64,000 nt of DNA from Desulfovirgula sp. (GTDB lineage Bacteria > Bacillota > Desulfotomaculia > Desulfotomaculales > Desulfovirgulaceae), in assembly GCA_020725525.1 (NCBI GenBank), contig DYEX01000127.1, positions 1 to 64,000 of the forward strand, in the 5' to 3' direction. Position 1 is the stretch's first letter, and each line of letters opens with the position of its first letter. This document shows, piece by piece, positions 18,594-25,905 of this stretch. Below the pieces are notes generated by a model, which made no database searches, was not told the origin of the DNA, and saw nothing but the letters and a program-made list of their open reading frames with translations. A program made the position numbers and the translations under genes.

Positions 18594-19658
18594 ATGCGGC
18601 AGGAATTTATGGAAGTGCTGGAAAAAGCCAGAGGAACCCACGGTCTTGAGCACCATGAAGTAATTGTTTTGCTTCAGGCCAGGGGCGAAGAGGTTGATGC
18701 CCTCGGCCGGGCGGCCGACGGGGTAAGGGCGGCATTCCTGGGAGATGAGGTACACTTACGGGGCATCATTGAGTTTTCCAACTACTGCCGCCAGAACTGC
18801 CTTTACTGCGGCCTGCGCCGGGACAACCGGAAGCTGCGGCGTTACCGCTTAACTCCCGGGGAAATCCTGGCCGCTGCCCGTAAGGCCGCCGGGCTGGGTC
18901 TTCCGACCATTGTTCTGCAATCGGGGGAAGATCCCCATTATACGGCCCCGGTTCTGGCGGATATCATCAGGCGTTTAAAGGAAGAGGTGGGGGTGGGAGC
19001 GGTAACCCTTTCCGTCGGCGAGCGTTCCTTTGAGGATTACCGCCTGTGGCGGGAAGCGGGAGCCGACCGCTACCTCTTGAAGCACGAAACTGCCGGCGCC
19101 GCCCTTTTTGCCCGGCTGCGGCCGGGTACCACCTTGCAGGACCGGCTGCTGCGCCTGAAGTGGTTGCGGGAGCTGGGCTACCAGGTGGGGTCGGGAAACA
19201 TCGTCGGCCTGCCTGGCCAGAGTCTGGAAACCCTGGCCGCCGACATCCTGCTCATGCGGGAATTGGACGTAGAGATGGCGGGCATTGGCCCCTTCATACC
19301 CCACCCCCAAACACCCCTGGCCGGAGAACCTCCCGGAGAGCTGGAACTCACCCTGAAGGTGCTGGCCGTGTCCAGGTTGCTCCTTCCCCGGGCCCATTTG
19401 CCCGCCACCACCGCCCTGGGTACCATCCACCCCGCGGGGCGCCGTTTGGGCCTGTGTTTTGGTGCCAACGTAATTATGCCCGATACAACCCCGCCGCCTT
19501 ACCGCAACTATTACCAGATCTATCCCGGAAAGGCGGGACTGCACGAGGAAATAGAAACAACACTGGTTTCGTTGAAGAACCTGATCTTTTCCTTAAACCG
19601 GCGGGTGGGGAGCGGACCGGGGCATTCTCCAAAAATCCAGGGAGGGATGGAACAGTGA
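18594..19658 (+). CDS. hydE: [FeFe]-hydrogenase maturation radical SAM protein HydE
   Basis: A 354-residue radical SAM enzyme with the cluster motif CRQNCLYC (Cys 65, 69, 72). HydE works on the iron-cysteine synthon delivered by HydG to build the diiron subcluster. The start is placed at ATG 18594 because AGGTGG ends 5 bp upstream of it; GTG 18585, nine bases earlier, would lie inside that ribosome-binding site. The stop overlaps the HydG start. Confidence 0.95.
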   Translation: MRQEFMEVLEKARGTHGLEHHEVIVLLQARGEEVDALGRAADGVRAAFLGDEVHLRGIIEFSNYCRQNCLYCGLRRDNRKLRRYRLTPGEILAAARKAAGLGLPTIVLQSGEDPHYTAPVLADIIRRLKEEVGVGAVTLSVGERSFEDYRLWREAGADRYLLKHETAGAALFARLRPGTTLQDRLLRLKWLRELGYQVGSGNIVGLPGQSLETLAADILLMRELDVEMAGIGPFIPHPQTPLAGEPPGELELTLKVLAVSRLLLPRAHLPATTALGTIHPAGRRLGLCFGANVIMPDTTPPPYRNYYQIYPGKAGLHEEIETTLVSLKNLIFSLNRRVGSGPGHSPKIQGGMEQ

Positions 19659-21067
19659 AGTGTGAACCCGCTACCTTTATCAACGAAGAGCAAATTAACG
19701 GTCTGCTGGAAGAAGGCCGCCGGGCAAATGTTGCCACGGTCCGGGAGATCATCGCCCGGGCGGAAGAAGCCAGGGGGCTCTCCCCCTTTGAAGTGGCCGT
19801 TTTGCTCCATGTGGAGGACCGGGATACCCTGGACCTCATGTATGCCACCGCGCACCGGGTTAAAGAAAGGATCTACGGCAAAAGGCTGGTTCTTTTTGCC
19901 CCCCTTTATATCAGCAACTACTGCATCAACAACTGCCGGTACTGCGGTTACCGCCGGGACAACAAAGAACTGGTGCGGCGCCGCCTGACCATGGAGGAAA
20001 TACGGGATGAAGTGATTGCCCTGGAAGCCATGGGACACAAGCGGCTGGCCCTGGAAACGGGTGAGGACCCCGTCAACTGCCCCATTGATTACGTGCTGGA
20101 AGCCATCGAGACCATCTACTCCGTTAAGGACAGGAACGGCAGCATCCGGCGGGTGAACGTGAATATCGCCGCCACCACGGTGGATGAATACCGGCTTTTG
20201 AAGAAAGCTGGCATTGGCACCTATATCTTGTTCCAGGAAACTTACCACCGTGATACCTACCGGGCCATGCACCCCTCCGGCCCCAAGCGGGATTACGACT
20301 GGCACACCACGGCCATGGACCGGGCCATGGAGGCCGGCATTGATGACGTGGGCCTGGGGGTTTTGTTCGGGCTTTACGATTATAAGTTTGAGGTGCTTGG
20401 CCTGCTCTTCCACGCCCTGCATCTGGAAGAGCGCTTTGGTGTCGGCCCCCACACCATCTCGGTACCCCGGCTGCGCCCGGCCTTGAATGTCAATCTGGAG
20501 AACTTCCCTTACCTGGTTTCCGACCGGGACTTCAAAAAAATCATCGCCATTTTGCGCCTGGCCGTACCTTACACCGGCATGATTCTCTCCACCCGGGAAA
20601 GGCCCGGGTTCCGGGACGAGTTGATTTCGGTGGGTATTTCCCAGATCAGCGCCGGTTCGTGTACGGGCGTGGGAGGCTACCACAGGGCTCTGATGGGCGA
20701 GCACCGGGAGGAGGGAGATACCTCCCAGTTCCAGGTGGAGGATCACCGGAGCCCCGATGAAGTGCTGCGCAGCGTTTGTTTGTCCGGGTACATACCCAGC
20801 TTCTGTACGGCCTGTTACCGCAAGGGGCGCACCGGCGACCGGTTTATGTCTTTAGCTAAAACCGGCCAGATCCAGAACGTCTGCCAGCCCAACGCCATTC
20901 TCACCTTCAAGGAATTTCTCCTGGACTATGCTTCTCCGGAAACCAGGCGGGTGGGTGAGGAAACCATCCAGAAACACCTGGAGTTGATCGAAAATTCCAC
21001 CGTGCGTGAAGAAACCATAGCCCGTTTGGAAATGATCGAAAAAGGACAGCGGGACCTGTACTTTTAG
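19655..21067 (+). CDS. hydG: [FeFe]-hydrogenase maturation radical SAM tyrosine lyase HydG
   Basis: A 470-residue enzyme that cleaves tyrosine to give the CO and CN ligands of the H-cluster. The SAM cluster motif CINNCRYC is near residues 90-97. The C-terminal auxiliary cluster site contains CTACYRKGRTGDRFM. The frame is open much further upstream, but homology starts at GTG 19655 (VKCEPATFINEEQ), which overlaps the HydE stop by 4 bp as expected for coupled genes. The upstream open frame is only a shadow of hydE. Confidence 0.95.
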   Translation: MKCEPATFINEEQINGLLEEGRRANVATVREIIARAEEARGLSPFEVAVLLHVEDRDTLDLMYATAHRVKERIYGKRLVLFAPLYISNYCINNCRYCGYRRDNKELVRRRLTMEEIRDEVIALEAMGHKRLALETGEDPVNCPIDYVLEAIETIYSVKDRNGSIRRVNVNIAATTVDEYRLLKKAGIGTYILFQETYHRDTYRAMHPSGPKRDYDWHTTAMDRAMEAGIDDVGLGVLFGLYDYKFEVLGLLFHALHLEERFGVGPHTISVPRLRPALNVNLENFPYLVSDRDFKKIIAILRLAVPYTGMILSTRERPGFRDELISVGISQISAGSCTGVGGYHRALMGEHREEGDTSQFQVEDHRSPDEVLRSVCLSGYIPSFCTACYRKGRTGDRFMSLAKTGQIQNVCQPNAILTFKEFLLDYASPETRRVGEETIQKHLELIENSTVREETIARLEMIEKGQRDLYF

Positions 21068-21118
21068 TTTGTACTTAACATGCCTTATGCGGGTTTGCAT
21101 CCGGCGGTTCATCAAGTT

Positions 21119-21173
21119 CCCCTTTGTTACCCTGATCATTAAAGATGTCTTTGGTAGCAAAGGGGGATTTTTT
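21119..21173 (+). terminator. Intrinsic terminator after hydG
   Basis: CCCCTTTGTTACC (21119-21131) pairs with GGTAGCAAAGGGGG (21153-21166) with one mismatch, followed by TTTTTT. It closes the maturation operon. Confidence 0.85.
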
Positions 21174-21409
21174 GTGGAATACGTTGGGAGGTGATAAAAA
21201 GAGATTTTTGTTAAAAAGCGGCGCTACTGCCGTTAGGCCGTTTTATATGACCGCTTATCCCCTTCAAATGACCATTTAGCAAACTTGTATTGCTTTTTTG
21301 AAAAAAAGTATTATTCTGTTGTAATAAACAATTTTGATGACTAACGATAACGTAATATTATTGTGCAGGCCGAATGATCAAAAAAGCTTTTTATGGCAGG
21401 TGAACGACA
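21174..21409 (+). promoter_or_regulatory. Intergenic region with candidate promoter for the sensory-hydrogenase module
   Basis: TTGTAT (21285-21290) and TATTAT (21309-21314) are 18 bp apart in AT-rich DNA, about 100 bp upstream of the DRTGG gene. A short palindrome TTGTAATAAACAA follows near 21319. It is shorter than the 18-bp Rex operator, so I do not call Rex. No gene is seen here. Confidence 0.4.
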
Positions 21410-21751
21410 ATCAAGCTGCATGTCATTAAAGAGATGCTCCATGCCGATGTGCTCTGCGGTGCCGACCGGCTTGACACAGAGGTCACTTGCGGCTTTGGCT
21501 GCGACCTGATCAGTGACTCTTTGTGTTTTGCCAGGCCGGGCTGCCTTCTGCTTACCGGGCTTACCAATGTGCAGATCATCCGTCTTGCGGAAATGGTGGA
21601 GGCACGGGCCATCGTTTTTGTGCGGGGTAAGAAGCCCGGTGAAGACGTAATCAAGCTGGCGCGGGAAAAGGGCCTTCCCTTGCTGGCGACCGATCTGTTC
21701 CTGTTTGAAAGTTGCGGCATCCTCTACCAGGCGGGACTGCGGAGTTCCTGA
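21410..21751 (+). CDS. DRTGG-domain protein, hydrogenase-associated
   Basis: A ~113-residue single DRTGG domain (GCDLISDSLCFA, LLTGLTNVQIIRLAE, AIVFVRGKKPGEDVI), a small ligand-binding fold also found in phosphotransacetylase N-termini. A second DRTGG protein lies after the sensory hydrogenase. The start is uncertain. The conserved N-terminus begins IKLHVIKEMLHADVLCG, and AGGTGA is 6 bp before an ATC at 21410. The first ATG (21434) would delete the first eight conserved residues and has no ribosome-binding site, so a non-canonical ATC start is likely. Confidence 0.75.
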   Translation: MKLHVIKEMLHADVLCGADRLDTEVTCGFGCDLISDSLCFARPGCLLLTGLTNVQIIRLAEMVEARAIVFVRGKKPGEDVIKLAREKGLPLLATDLFLFESCGILYQAGLRSS

Positions 21752-21768
21752 AACGGGGGTAAGGTGCC

Positions 21769-22266
21769 TTGCAGCTGAAGTTTCAGGTGAAGGGGATGGA
21801 TTTCAGCCGGGCAGGCCAGGCCGCAACAAAGATCAAAAAAGCCTTACAGCTGGCCGGTATGGATCCCGCGACCATCCGCAAGGCCATCATCATTGCCTAC
21901 GAGGCGGAGATGAACATCGTCATCCATGCCTATCATGGCACCCTGACAGCCAATATCACTCCCCATAAGGTGGAAATCATCGCCGAAGATGAAGGCCCGG
22001 GTATTCCCGATATTCCCCTGGCCATGCAGGAAGGATATTCCACCGCTCCTCCCCACATCCGGGAGATGGGTTTCGGAGCAGGTATGGGCCTGCCCAACAT
22101 CAAAAAAAGCGCCGATGAACTGGATATCCAGTCGGAAGTAAATAAAGGCACCAGACTGTGGGCGGCAGTTTTCAACAATGTAAATATTCAGCAAAACCGT
22201 TATGACGAGGATGCGGCGCTGTCCGGAGCGAACGACTTGCGAAGCGCCGGTAACAGCACCCGGTGA
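21769..22266 (+). CDS. GHKL-type ATPase (anti-sigma-factor-like serine kinase), C-terminus altered by a repeat insertion
   Basis: A 165-residue protein with the GHKL ATP-binding boxes: N box (YEAEMNIVIHAY), G1 (DEGPGIPD) and G2 (GMGLPNIK). This resembles SpoIIAB/RsbW anti-sigma kinases but may simply be a regulator of the hydrogenase module. TTG start after GGGGGTAAGG. The domain ends near residue 142; the last ~20 residues are read from the ~300-bp repeat inserted at 22180, which also supplies the stop. The natural terminus has therefore probably been replaced. Confidence 0.75.
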   Translation: MQLKFQVKGMDFSRAGQAATKIKKALQLAGMDPATIRKAIIIAYEAEMNIVIHAYHGTLTANITPHKVEIIAEDEGPGIPDIPLAMQEGYSTAPPHIREMGFGAGMGLPNIKKSADELDIQSEVNKGTRLWAAVFNNVNIQQNRYDEDAALSGANDLRSAGNSTR

Positions 22267-22486
22267 AGCGAGGCTGCCGGCTCGGCTCTCGAGGACGCAT
22301 GATGAACTACCCGGAAGAAGACCTTTTAAGACATATTGTTTCAAGAGGTAATAACGAAGAATGATTAGTGGCGGGCAATCCGCAGAGAGCCAGAGCCGGC
22401 CCGAAGCGAGCCGCGGTGCTGTCGGCGCGGAGCACTGGAGTGAGCGGGGACAGCGCCGCATCCAACCGGGTTCACTGAGTATTTAC
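22180..22486. repeat. Structured ~300-bp repeat, copy 2
   Basis: The outer inverted ends are GTAAATATTCAG (22180-22191) and CTGAGTATTTAC (22475-22486). The closing stem GGATGCGGCGCTGTCC is at 22209-22224 with its exact inverse at 22448-22463. The left arm through 22298 and the right arm from 22374 are nearly identical to copy 1; the 75 bp between (22299-22373) are different. No protein is encoded. It overlaps the end of the GHKL ATPase gene and precedes the sensory hydrogenase. Confidence 0.85.
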
Positions 22487-22568
22487 TCAACAATTAGTTA
22501 AGGTAAGAGTTGAACGGAGCGAAGCGTTGTAAACAACAATGCAAAGCAGCCAGAAGTGGTGATTAAAA

Positions 22569-23906
22569 ATGCAGCAATATTTCCATTCAGTGCGTCTCGA
22601 CGAAGAAAAATGCAAAGGGTGCACCAACTGCATCAAGCACTGCCCTACCGAAGCCATCCGGGTTCGCAAGGGTAGAGCCCGCATTATCGAGGAGCGCTGT
22701 ATTGACTGCGGTGAGTGTATTCGCATCTGCCCCAACCAGGCCAAGCTGGCCATCACCGATTGCCTGGAAAAACTAAAAGATTTTAAATATACCGTTGCCC
22801 TCCCTGCTCCTTCCTTTTACGGCCAGTTTAAACCCGAAATTACCCCCTCCCGGGTATTAAGTGCCCTGCTGGCCCTGGGCTTTCATGATGTTTTTGAAGT
22901 GGCCCTGGCGGCTGAAGCCGTCTCGTGGGCTATTAGACATTACCTTCAGGTTTGTGTTGACCGGCCGCGGCCATTGATTTCATCGGCCTGTCCGGCTGTA
23001 GTTCGGTTGATACAGGTGCGCTTTCCCAGCCTGCTGGAACACATCATTCCCATAGAATCTCCCATGGAAATAGCCGGGCGTATGGCCCGGGAGCAGGCCT
23101 GCCGGAAGACCGGGCTTGAACCGGGCGAGATTGGAACCTTTTTCATTACCCCCTGTCCCGCCAAAGTGACGGAAGTAAAACAACCTTCCGAAGGTAGATC
23201 CAGTGTCGATGGGGCCATCTCCATGGCCGAGGTTTATGGTGCTCTGCTCAAACGCCTGGAAATGCCTGCACCATACCCGGTGGCTCCCCGGGCTTCAGGA
23301 GTGGGCATTGGCTGGGGCCGGGCAGGGGGAGAAAACGAGGCCATTAAAGCCGGGTCGCTGCTGGCCGTTGACGGTATCCACAGCGTGATCAGCGTTCTGG
23401 AGGAAATAGAAAGGGGAGGCCTTACGGACATCGATTACCTGGAGGCCCAGGCCTGCACGGGAGGCTGCATTGGCGGCCCCCTGGTGCCGCAGAATCCCTT
23501 TGTGGCCCGGGTGCGCATGGGTAATCTGGTCAAGTTGTACCCTGCCGGGGAACCATGGGACTTTCCCCGGGATTTCGACTACTATCGCCTGAAAACACCC
23601 ATTCCGGCCCGCCCGGCCTTAACCCTGGCCAAAGACCCCCAGGTGGCCCTGGCCCGGCTGGAAGAGGCGGAGCGAATTTGCACCGAACTCCCCGGGCTGG
23701 ACTGCGGATCCTGTGGTTCCCCCAGCTGCCGCGCCCTGGCTGAAGATATAGTACAGGGGTATGCCCGCCGCAGCTACTGCATCTTTGAACTGCGGGAGCG
23801 CCTGCAGCAGCTGGCCGAGGAGATGGTCGAACTGGCCCAGAAACAGCCGCCGGCCATGGGACGGGATTGGAAACAGGCAAGGGACGGGGGTGGTGAAGCT
23901 GATTGA
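22569..23906 (+). CDS. Sensory [FeFe]-hydrogenase-like protein (HydS-type)
   Basis: A 445-residue protein. Two N-terminal [4Fe-4S] ferredoxin motifs (CKGCTNCIKHCP, CIDCGECIRICP) precede an H-cluster domain with altered loops: L1 SSACPAVV, L2 TPCPAKV and L3 CTGGCIGG. The cysteine that shuttles protons in catalytic enzymes is alanine here while the cluster-binding cysteines remain, a known feature of HydS proteins. A C-terminal four-cysteine Fe-S motif (CGSCGSPSC) replaces the PAS domain seen in some HydS. A hydrogen or redox sensor controlling the neighbouring hydrogenase is the likely role, inferred from the family and from the flanking DRTGG and ATPase genes. Confidence 0.8.
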   Translation: MQQYFHSVRLDEEKCKGCTNCIKHCPTEAIRVRKGRARIIEERCIDCGECIRICPNQAKLAITDCLEKLKDFKYTVALPAPSFYGQFKPEITPSRVLSALLALGFHDVFEVALAAEAVSWAIRHYLQVCVDRPRPLISSACPAVVRLIQVRFPSLLEHIIPIESPMEIAGRMAREQACRKTGLEPGEIGTFFITPCPAKVTEVKQPSEGRSSVDGAISMAEVYGALLKRLEMPAPYPVAPRASGVGIGWGRAGGENEAIKAGSLLAVDGIHSVISVLEEIERGGLTDIDYLEAQACTGGCIGGPLVPQNPFVARVRMGNLVKLYPAGEPWDFPRDFDYYRLKTPIPARPALTLAKDPQVALARLEEAERICTELPGLDCGSCGSPSCRALAEDIVQGYARRSYCIFELRERLQQLAEEMVELAQKQPPAMGRDWKQARDGGGEAD

Positions 23907-24288
23907 CTGGCGGGAAATAATTGCCGAACTGGAACTGACGGCCCATCACCACAATGCCCTGGCCCTTCCCCCGGTGTACGGTGCCTACTGTGGTGATATG
24001 ATGAGCGACGTGCTGGCCCGTGCCCGCCGGGGGAGCCTGTGGATTACCATCCAGCGCCACCGGAACGTGGTGGCTGTGGCTTCCCTGGTGGGTTTAAGCG
24101 GGGTTGTTATTTCCGGAGGCCGGGTTCCTCCACCGGATACCGTTGCCCTTGCGGAAAAGGAAGGCGTGCCCCTTTTCTCCACACCCCTTGACAGTTTCCA
24201 CGCTGCGGGCAGGCTGTATTACCTGCTCACCAGGGTTGGCCTGATCAACCCAACGGCAGATGGTGTGGCTAAACCACAAAATACATAA
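23893..24288 (+). CDS. Second DRTGG-domain protein
   Basis: A 131-residue single DRTGG domain (GDMMSDVLARARRG, TIQRHRNVVAVA, GVVISGGRVPP) related to the protein at 21.4 kb. The GTG start lies inside the end of the HydS-like gene (14-bp overlap), so the two are coupled. GTG 23890 is an equally possible start. It probably binds a small ligand and signals with the sensory hydrogenase; no catalytic motif is seen. Confidence 0.75.
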   Translation: MKLIDWREIIAELELTAHHHNALALPPVYGAYCGDMMSDVLARARRGSLWITIQRHRNVVAVASLVGLSGVVISGGRVPPPDTVALAEKEGVPLFSTPLDSFHAAGRLYYLLTRVGLINPTADGVAKPQNT

Positions 24289-24471
24289 GGGCGGGGGGTG
24301 TCCCGGAGCGACTCAGCGCAATCGGTTCTAACTTGAGTTCGGCCCGGGTCTTTCCTGGCGACGGGGATCCACCGCCGCCCGGTTAATTTTACGGTGTTAC
24401 CCTGAAGGGAGGTGGTCAATCCCTTTTGGCACGGCTCCCGGTAAAACAGACAAAGCGCAAAGGAGGTTGGT

Positions 24472-24957
24472 ATGATGTCGTTCGGGTGCAAGTGTGGTGG
24501 GGAGTTAAACAGTAAACTGGATGCGCTGCTTGAGCAGTATCGCGGGCAGCCCTCGGCGTTAATTCAGGTGCTGCACCAGGCGCAGGGGATTTACGGTTAC
24601 CTGCCCAAAAAGGTACTGCAGAGGGTAGCCGAAGCTCTCAACGTACCCTTAAGTCAGGTCTACGGCGTGGTATCTTTTTACTCCTTCTTTACCATTCATC
24701 CCAAGGGCAAGCACCAGATCGGCGTGTGTAAGGGTACGGCCTGCTACGTGCGGGGAGCGGGGCAGCTCCTGGATCGCATCAAAGAAGAACTGGGCCTCAA
24801 GCCCGGGGAGACCACCGAAGACGGCCAGTTTTCCCTGGAAGTAGTGCGCTGCCTTGGGGCCTGCGGCCTGGGACCGGTGATCACTGTGGATGAAGACGTT
24901 CACGCCCGGGTTCAACCGGAGCGCCTGTCCGGTATCCTGGCGGCTTACCGGCAATAA
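24472..24957 (+). CDS. hydC: Bifurcating [FeFe] hydrogenase NuoE-like subunit (HydC/HndA)
   Basis: A 161-residue thioredoxin-like [2Fe-2S] protein with the four ligands in CKGTAC and CLGAC, and the family stretch VYGVVSFYSFF. It carries electrons between the flavoprotein and catalytic subunits. ATG follows AAAGGAGG. It starts the structural hydrogenase operon; the 183 bp upstream show no clear promoter. Confidence 0.92.
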   Translation: MMSFGCKCGGELNSKLDALLEQYRGQPSALIQVLHQAQGIYGYLPKKVLQRVAEALNVPLSQVYGVVSFYSFFTIHPKGKHQIGVCKGTACYVRGAGQLLDRIKEELGLKPGETTEDGQFSLEVVRCLGACGLGPVITVDEDVHARVQPERLSGILAAYRQ

Positions 24958-24975
24958 GTGATGGGAGGGATTCCC

Positions 24976-25554
24976 ATGATGGAAGAACTGGCTCACCACA
25001 TTCTGGATATCGCCAGGAATTCCCTGGAGGCCGGGGCTACCCGTATAGAGATTACCGTAGAAGAGGATCCGGCCGGCGACTTAATGCGTTTTTCCGTAAT
25101 AGATAACGGTTCCGGGATGCCCCCATACGTGCTGCGCCAGTTGACCAATCCCTTTTTTACCACCAAAAGCGGTAAAAAAGTGGGTCTCGGGTTGCCCTTT
25201 TTGCAGGCGGCGGTGGAGCGGTGCGGCGGCAACCTGGAAATACAGAGTGATGTTGGCCGCGGTACGACCGTTGTGGCTACGTTTCCTTATTATTGCTGGG
25301 ACCGTCCTCCTCTGGGGGATATACCCCGGACCATCGTCAGCCTGCTGGTGGGCAATGGCCACCTGGACCTGCGTTACCGCCACATTTACAACGGGCATAG
25401 CTATGAGCTGGATACCAGGGAAATCAGGTCCCGTCTCAAAGGGATATCCCTGGATACACCGGAGGTACTTATCTGGCTGCGCCAGTATCTTACCGAAAGT
25501 TTAAGCATATTTAGCGGAGGTGGTGGGTATGAAATCGCTCGCCGAGCTGGATAA
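24976..25554 (+). CDS. GHKL ATP-binding protein inside the hydrogenase operon
   Basis: A 192-residue histidine-kinase-type ATPase domain: N box (ILDIARNSLEAGA), G1 (DNGSGMP), F box (NPFFTTK) and G2 (GLGLPFLQ). It has no sensor region and no phosphoacceptor helix. Start chosen at ATG 24976 because GGGAGGG lies 6 bp upstream; ATG 24961 would place the site inside the gene. A regulatory ATPase is common at this position in clostridial hnd-type operons, but its job is not established from sequence. Confidence 0.85.
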   Translation: MMEELAHHILDIARNSLEAGATRIEITVEEDPAGDLMRFSVIDNGSGMPPYVLRQLTNPFFTTKSGKKVGLGLPFLQAAVERCGGNLEIQSDVGRGTTVVATFPYYCWDRPPLGDIPRTIVSLLVGNGHLDLRYRHIYNGHSYELDTREIRSRLKGISLDTPEVLIWLRQYLTESLSIFSGGGGYEIARRAG

Positions 25555-25885
25555 GCTCAGGGAGAAGCTGCAGGAAGAGATGCGCCTGCGGGAGGGAAAA
25601 GAGGAAGTTAAGGTGGTTGTGACCATGGGTACCTGCGGCATTGCGTCCGGGGCCCGGGAGGTACTCACGGCCATCCTGGAGGAAATCGGTAAGCGGGGCC
25701 TGAAGGGTGTGACGGTAACCCAGACCGGGTGTGCCGGCCTGTGTCATTGCGAGCCGCTGGTGGAAGTGGAAAGGCCCGGCCGGGATAAGGTTACCTACGG
25801 ACACGTGGATGAGAAAAAAGCGCGGGAAATTGTGGTTTCCCACCTGGTCAACGGCCAGATAATTAAAGAGTGGGCTATTAAGTAG
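25529..25885 (+). CDS. HndB-like thioredoxin-fold [2Fe-2S] subunit
   Basis: A 118-residue protein with a thioredoxin-like fold and cysteines in TMGTCGI and TGCAGLCHCEP. It is similar to the N-terminal extension of the NuoF-like subunit and to HndB of NAD(P)-reducing hydrogenases. The true start is ATG 25529 after GGAGGTGG. It overlaps the end of the ATPase gene by 26 bp. Confidence 0.85.
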   Translation: MKSLAELDKLREKLQEEMRLREGKEEVKVVVTMGTCGIASGAREVLTAILEEIGKRGLKGVTVTQTGCAGLCHCEPLVEVERPGRDKVTYGHVDEKKAREIVVSHLVNGQIIKEWAIK

Positions 25886-25905
25886 ATGAGTAGGGGGGGG
25901 TTGGT

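Noticed and set aside
19046-19654. Open frame continuing upstream of hydG to give a 673-residue protein
   Set aside because: This part lies inside hydE in another frame and has no HydG homology; the coupled GTG start at 19655 explains hydG fully.
19520-20746. 408-codon minus-strand open frame opposite hydG
   Set aside because: Antisense shadow created by GC-rich codons of hydG; no motifs or ribosome-binding site.
21319-21331. TTGTAATAAACAA as a Rex operator
   Set aside because: Only 13 bp and lacking the spacing of the 18-bp Rex consensus, although Rex control of hydrogenases would be plausible.
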